A DNA stretch of 6,749 nt, from assembly GCA_020439605.1 (NCBI GenBank), contig JAGQSI010000105.1:1-6749 (forward strand), in the 5' to 3' direction. Under the pieces are notes generated by a model. That model worked only from the letters and a program-made list of their open reading frames with translations. It did no database searches and had not been told where the DNA came from. Shown piece by piece: positions 6,303 through 6,749 of this stretch. Numbering within the stretch: position 1 is the stretch's first letter; every line of letters begins with the position of its first letter. The position numbers and the translations under genes are program-made. Source of the DNA: Acidimicrobiales bacterium (GTDB taxonomy: Bacteria; Actinomycetota; Acidimicrobiia; Acidimicrobiales; Iamiaceae).

Positions 6303-6382
6303 CCCGCCGATCGATCCTCAACACGCGAGCGTGGCTAGATCGTGCCGCGATGAGGTCATCCCAAGATGCCGACTCGCTCCGT

Positions 6383-6733
6383 TTAGGCGCTGCGCTTAAC
6401 CGCTGGCTTCGAGGTGGTCGTGCGCCCCGATCCCTGGTGACCGATGAGTGAGGTGCGTCGGCGGCCGTGGACGACTGACACCTCGAGGCGGCCACCGAGT
6501 GCTGTGACGTACTGCTCGAGCACGTCGATGGTCACGTTCCGGGAACGCTCGATGGCGGCGATGCGTGGCTGGGACACGCCGATGCGCTTGGCGAGCTCGC
6601 GCTGGGACACGCCGGCCTTCTCGCGAAGAGCGGTGAGGCCAGCCGCGAGGCGCAGCTCATCCTCGATCTCGCGAACACGTTCCTCGGCGCCGGGCGCTTC
6701 GAGGACCTTCTTCTCCCACTGCTTGAGGCTCAT
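6383..6733 (-). CDS. XRE-family helix-turn-helix antitoxin, HigA-like
   Basis: This is a 116-residue cytosolic DNA-binding protein. Residues 1-30 form a charged helical lead (KKVLEAPGAEERVREIEDEL). The Cro/C1-type helix-turn-helix spans about 32-80, with SQRELAKRIGVSQPRIAAIE at 43-62 carrying the turn and recognition helix, and LGGRLEVSVV follows. This arrangement is typical of HigA antitoxins paired with Gp49-like/HigB (RelE-fold) mRNA-cleaving toxins. In that family the toxin gene usually precedes the antitoxin, which would place it to the right of 6749, outside the window. Such antitoxins bind the toxin and repress their own operon. The basic tail of about 28 residues after VSVV (HGRRRTSL onward) looks longer than usual. 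The ATG at 6733 has a strong Shine-Dalgarno sequence. Confidence 0.85.
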   Translation of the reverse strand: MSLKQWEKKVLEAPGAEERVREIEDELRLAAGLTALREKAGVSQRELAKRIGVSQPRIAAIERSRNVTIDVLEQYVTALGGRLEVSVVHGRRRTSLIGHQGSGRTTTSKPAVKRSA

Positions 6734-6738
6734 AGTTT

Positions 6739-6747
6739 CTTCCCCTT
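6739..6747 (-). promoter_or_regulatory. Ribosome binding site of the XRE antitoxin gene
   Basis: On the minus strand AAGGGGAAG lies 5 nt before the ATG at 6733 (GGGG core about 8 nt away). It confirms the start codon choice. It may also be the 3' end or intergenic spacer of an upstream toxin gene. Confidence 0.6.
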
Positions 6748-6749
6748 GC

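Noticed and set aside
6322..6333. Small hairpin CACG-CGAG-CGTG between the plus ORF ending at 6302 and the antitoxin, as a bidirectional terminator.
   Set aside because: The stem is only 4 bp and there is no T-run on either strand.
6382..6401. Integron attC-like core (GTTTAGGC ... CTTAAC) beside the antitoxin stop codon.
   Set aside because: The sequence does not fit the GTTRRRY consensus, the inverted halves pair poorly, and most of it is the antitoxin's 3' coding end.

Overview
The window looks like chromosomal DNA from a high-GC, Gram-positive-type bacterium, most likely an actinomycete in the broad sense (Actinomycetota). The grounds are a repeat-rich surface protein ending in an LPVTG sorting signal, GTG starts, GC-rich third codon positions, a lipobox lipoprotein and a fragment whose sequence fits the 3' end of an actinobacterial tRNA-Leu. 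Genus cannot be read from the sequence.

Left part (1-5546), all on the + strand: (i) the 3' portion of a large secreted protein made of tandem repeats of about 120 residues, each with a cysteine pair and an acidic turn, then a DUF11-type domain, an acidic/proline linker, LPVTG, one membrane segment and an Arg-rich tail; (ii) a small calcineurin-like metallophosphoesterase; (iii) a luciferase-like flavin-dependent oxidoreductase closely resembling E. coli YhbW, 29 bp downstream and perhaps co-transcribed; (iv) a lipoprotein with an SGNH/GDSL-type hydrolase fold, preceded by a perfect 14-bp palindrome. These look like ordinary intact genes, and nothing ties them into one pathway except that (i) and (iv) act at the cell surface.

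Boundary (5550-5613): directly after the lipoprotein stop codon there is a sequence that reads as the last part of a tRNA-Leu gene (T-loop, acceptor 3' strand, CCA) without a credible 5' half. An 11-bp hairpin with a short T-run follows. This is the classic form of a tRNA-derived integration (att) site or its remnant.

Right part (5614-6749): the sequence changes character to several short pieces. They are the C-terminal end of an MmeI-like DNA methyltransferase/restriction enzyme, an unrecognised coding-looking + strand piece, two unrecognised back-to-back coding-looking pieces on opposite strands that meet near 6160, and an intact XRE/HigA-type antitoxin gene on the - strand whose toxin partner would lie beyond the right edge. 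I read this as a decayed accessory or defence island next to a tRNA-type att site. I do not see a complete new system; the most noteworthy items are the tRNA-Leu remnant plus fragment mosaic and the cysteine-paired repeat architecture of the wall protein.
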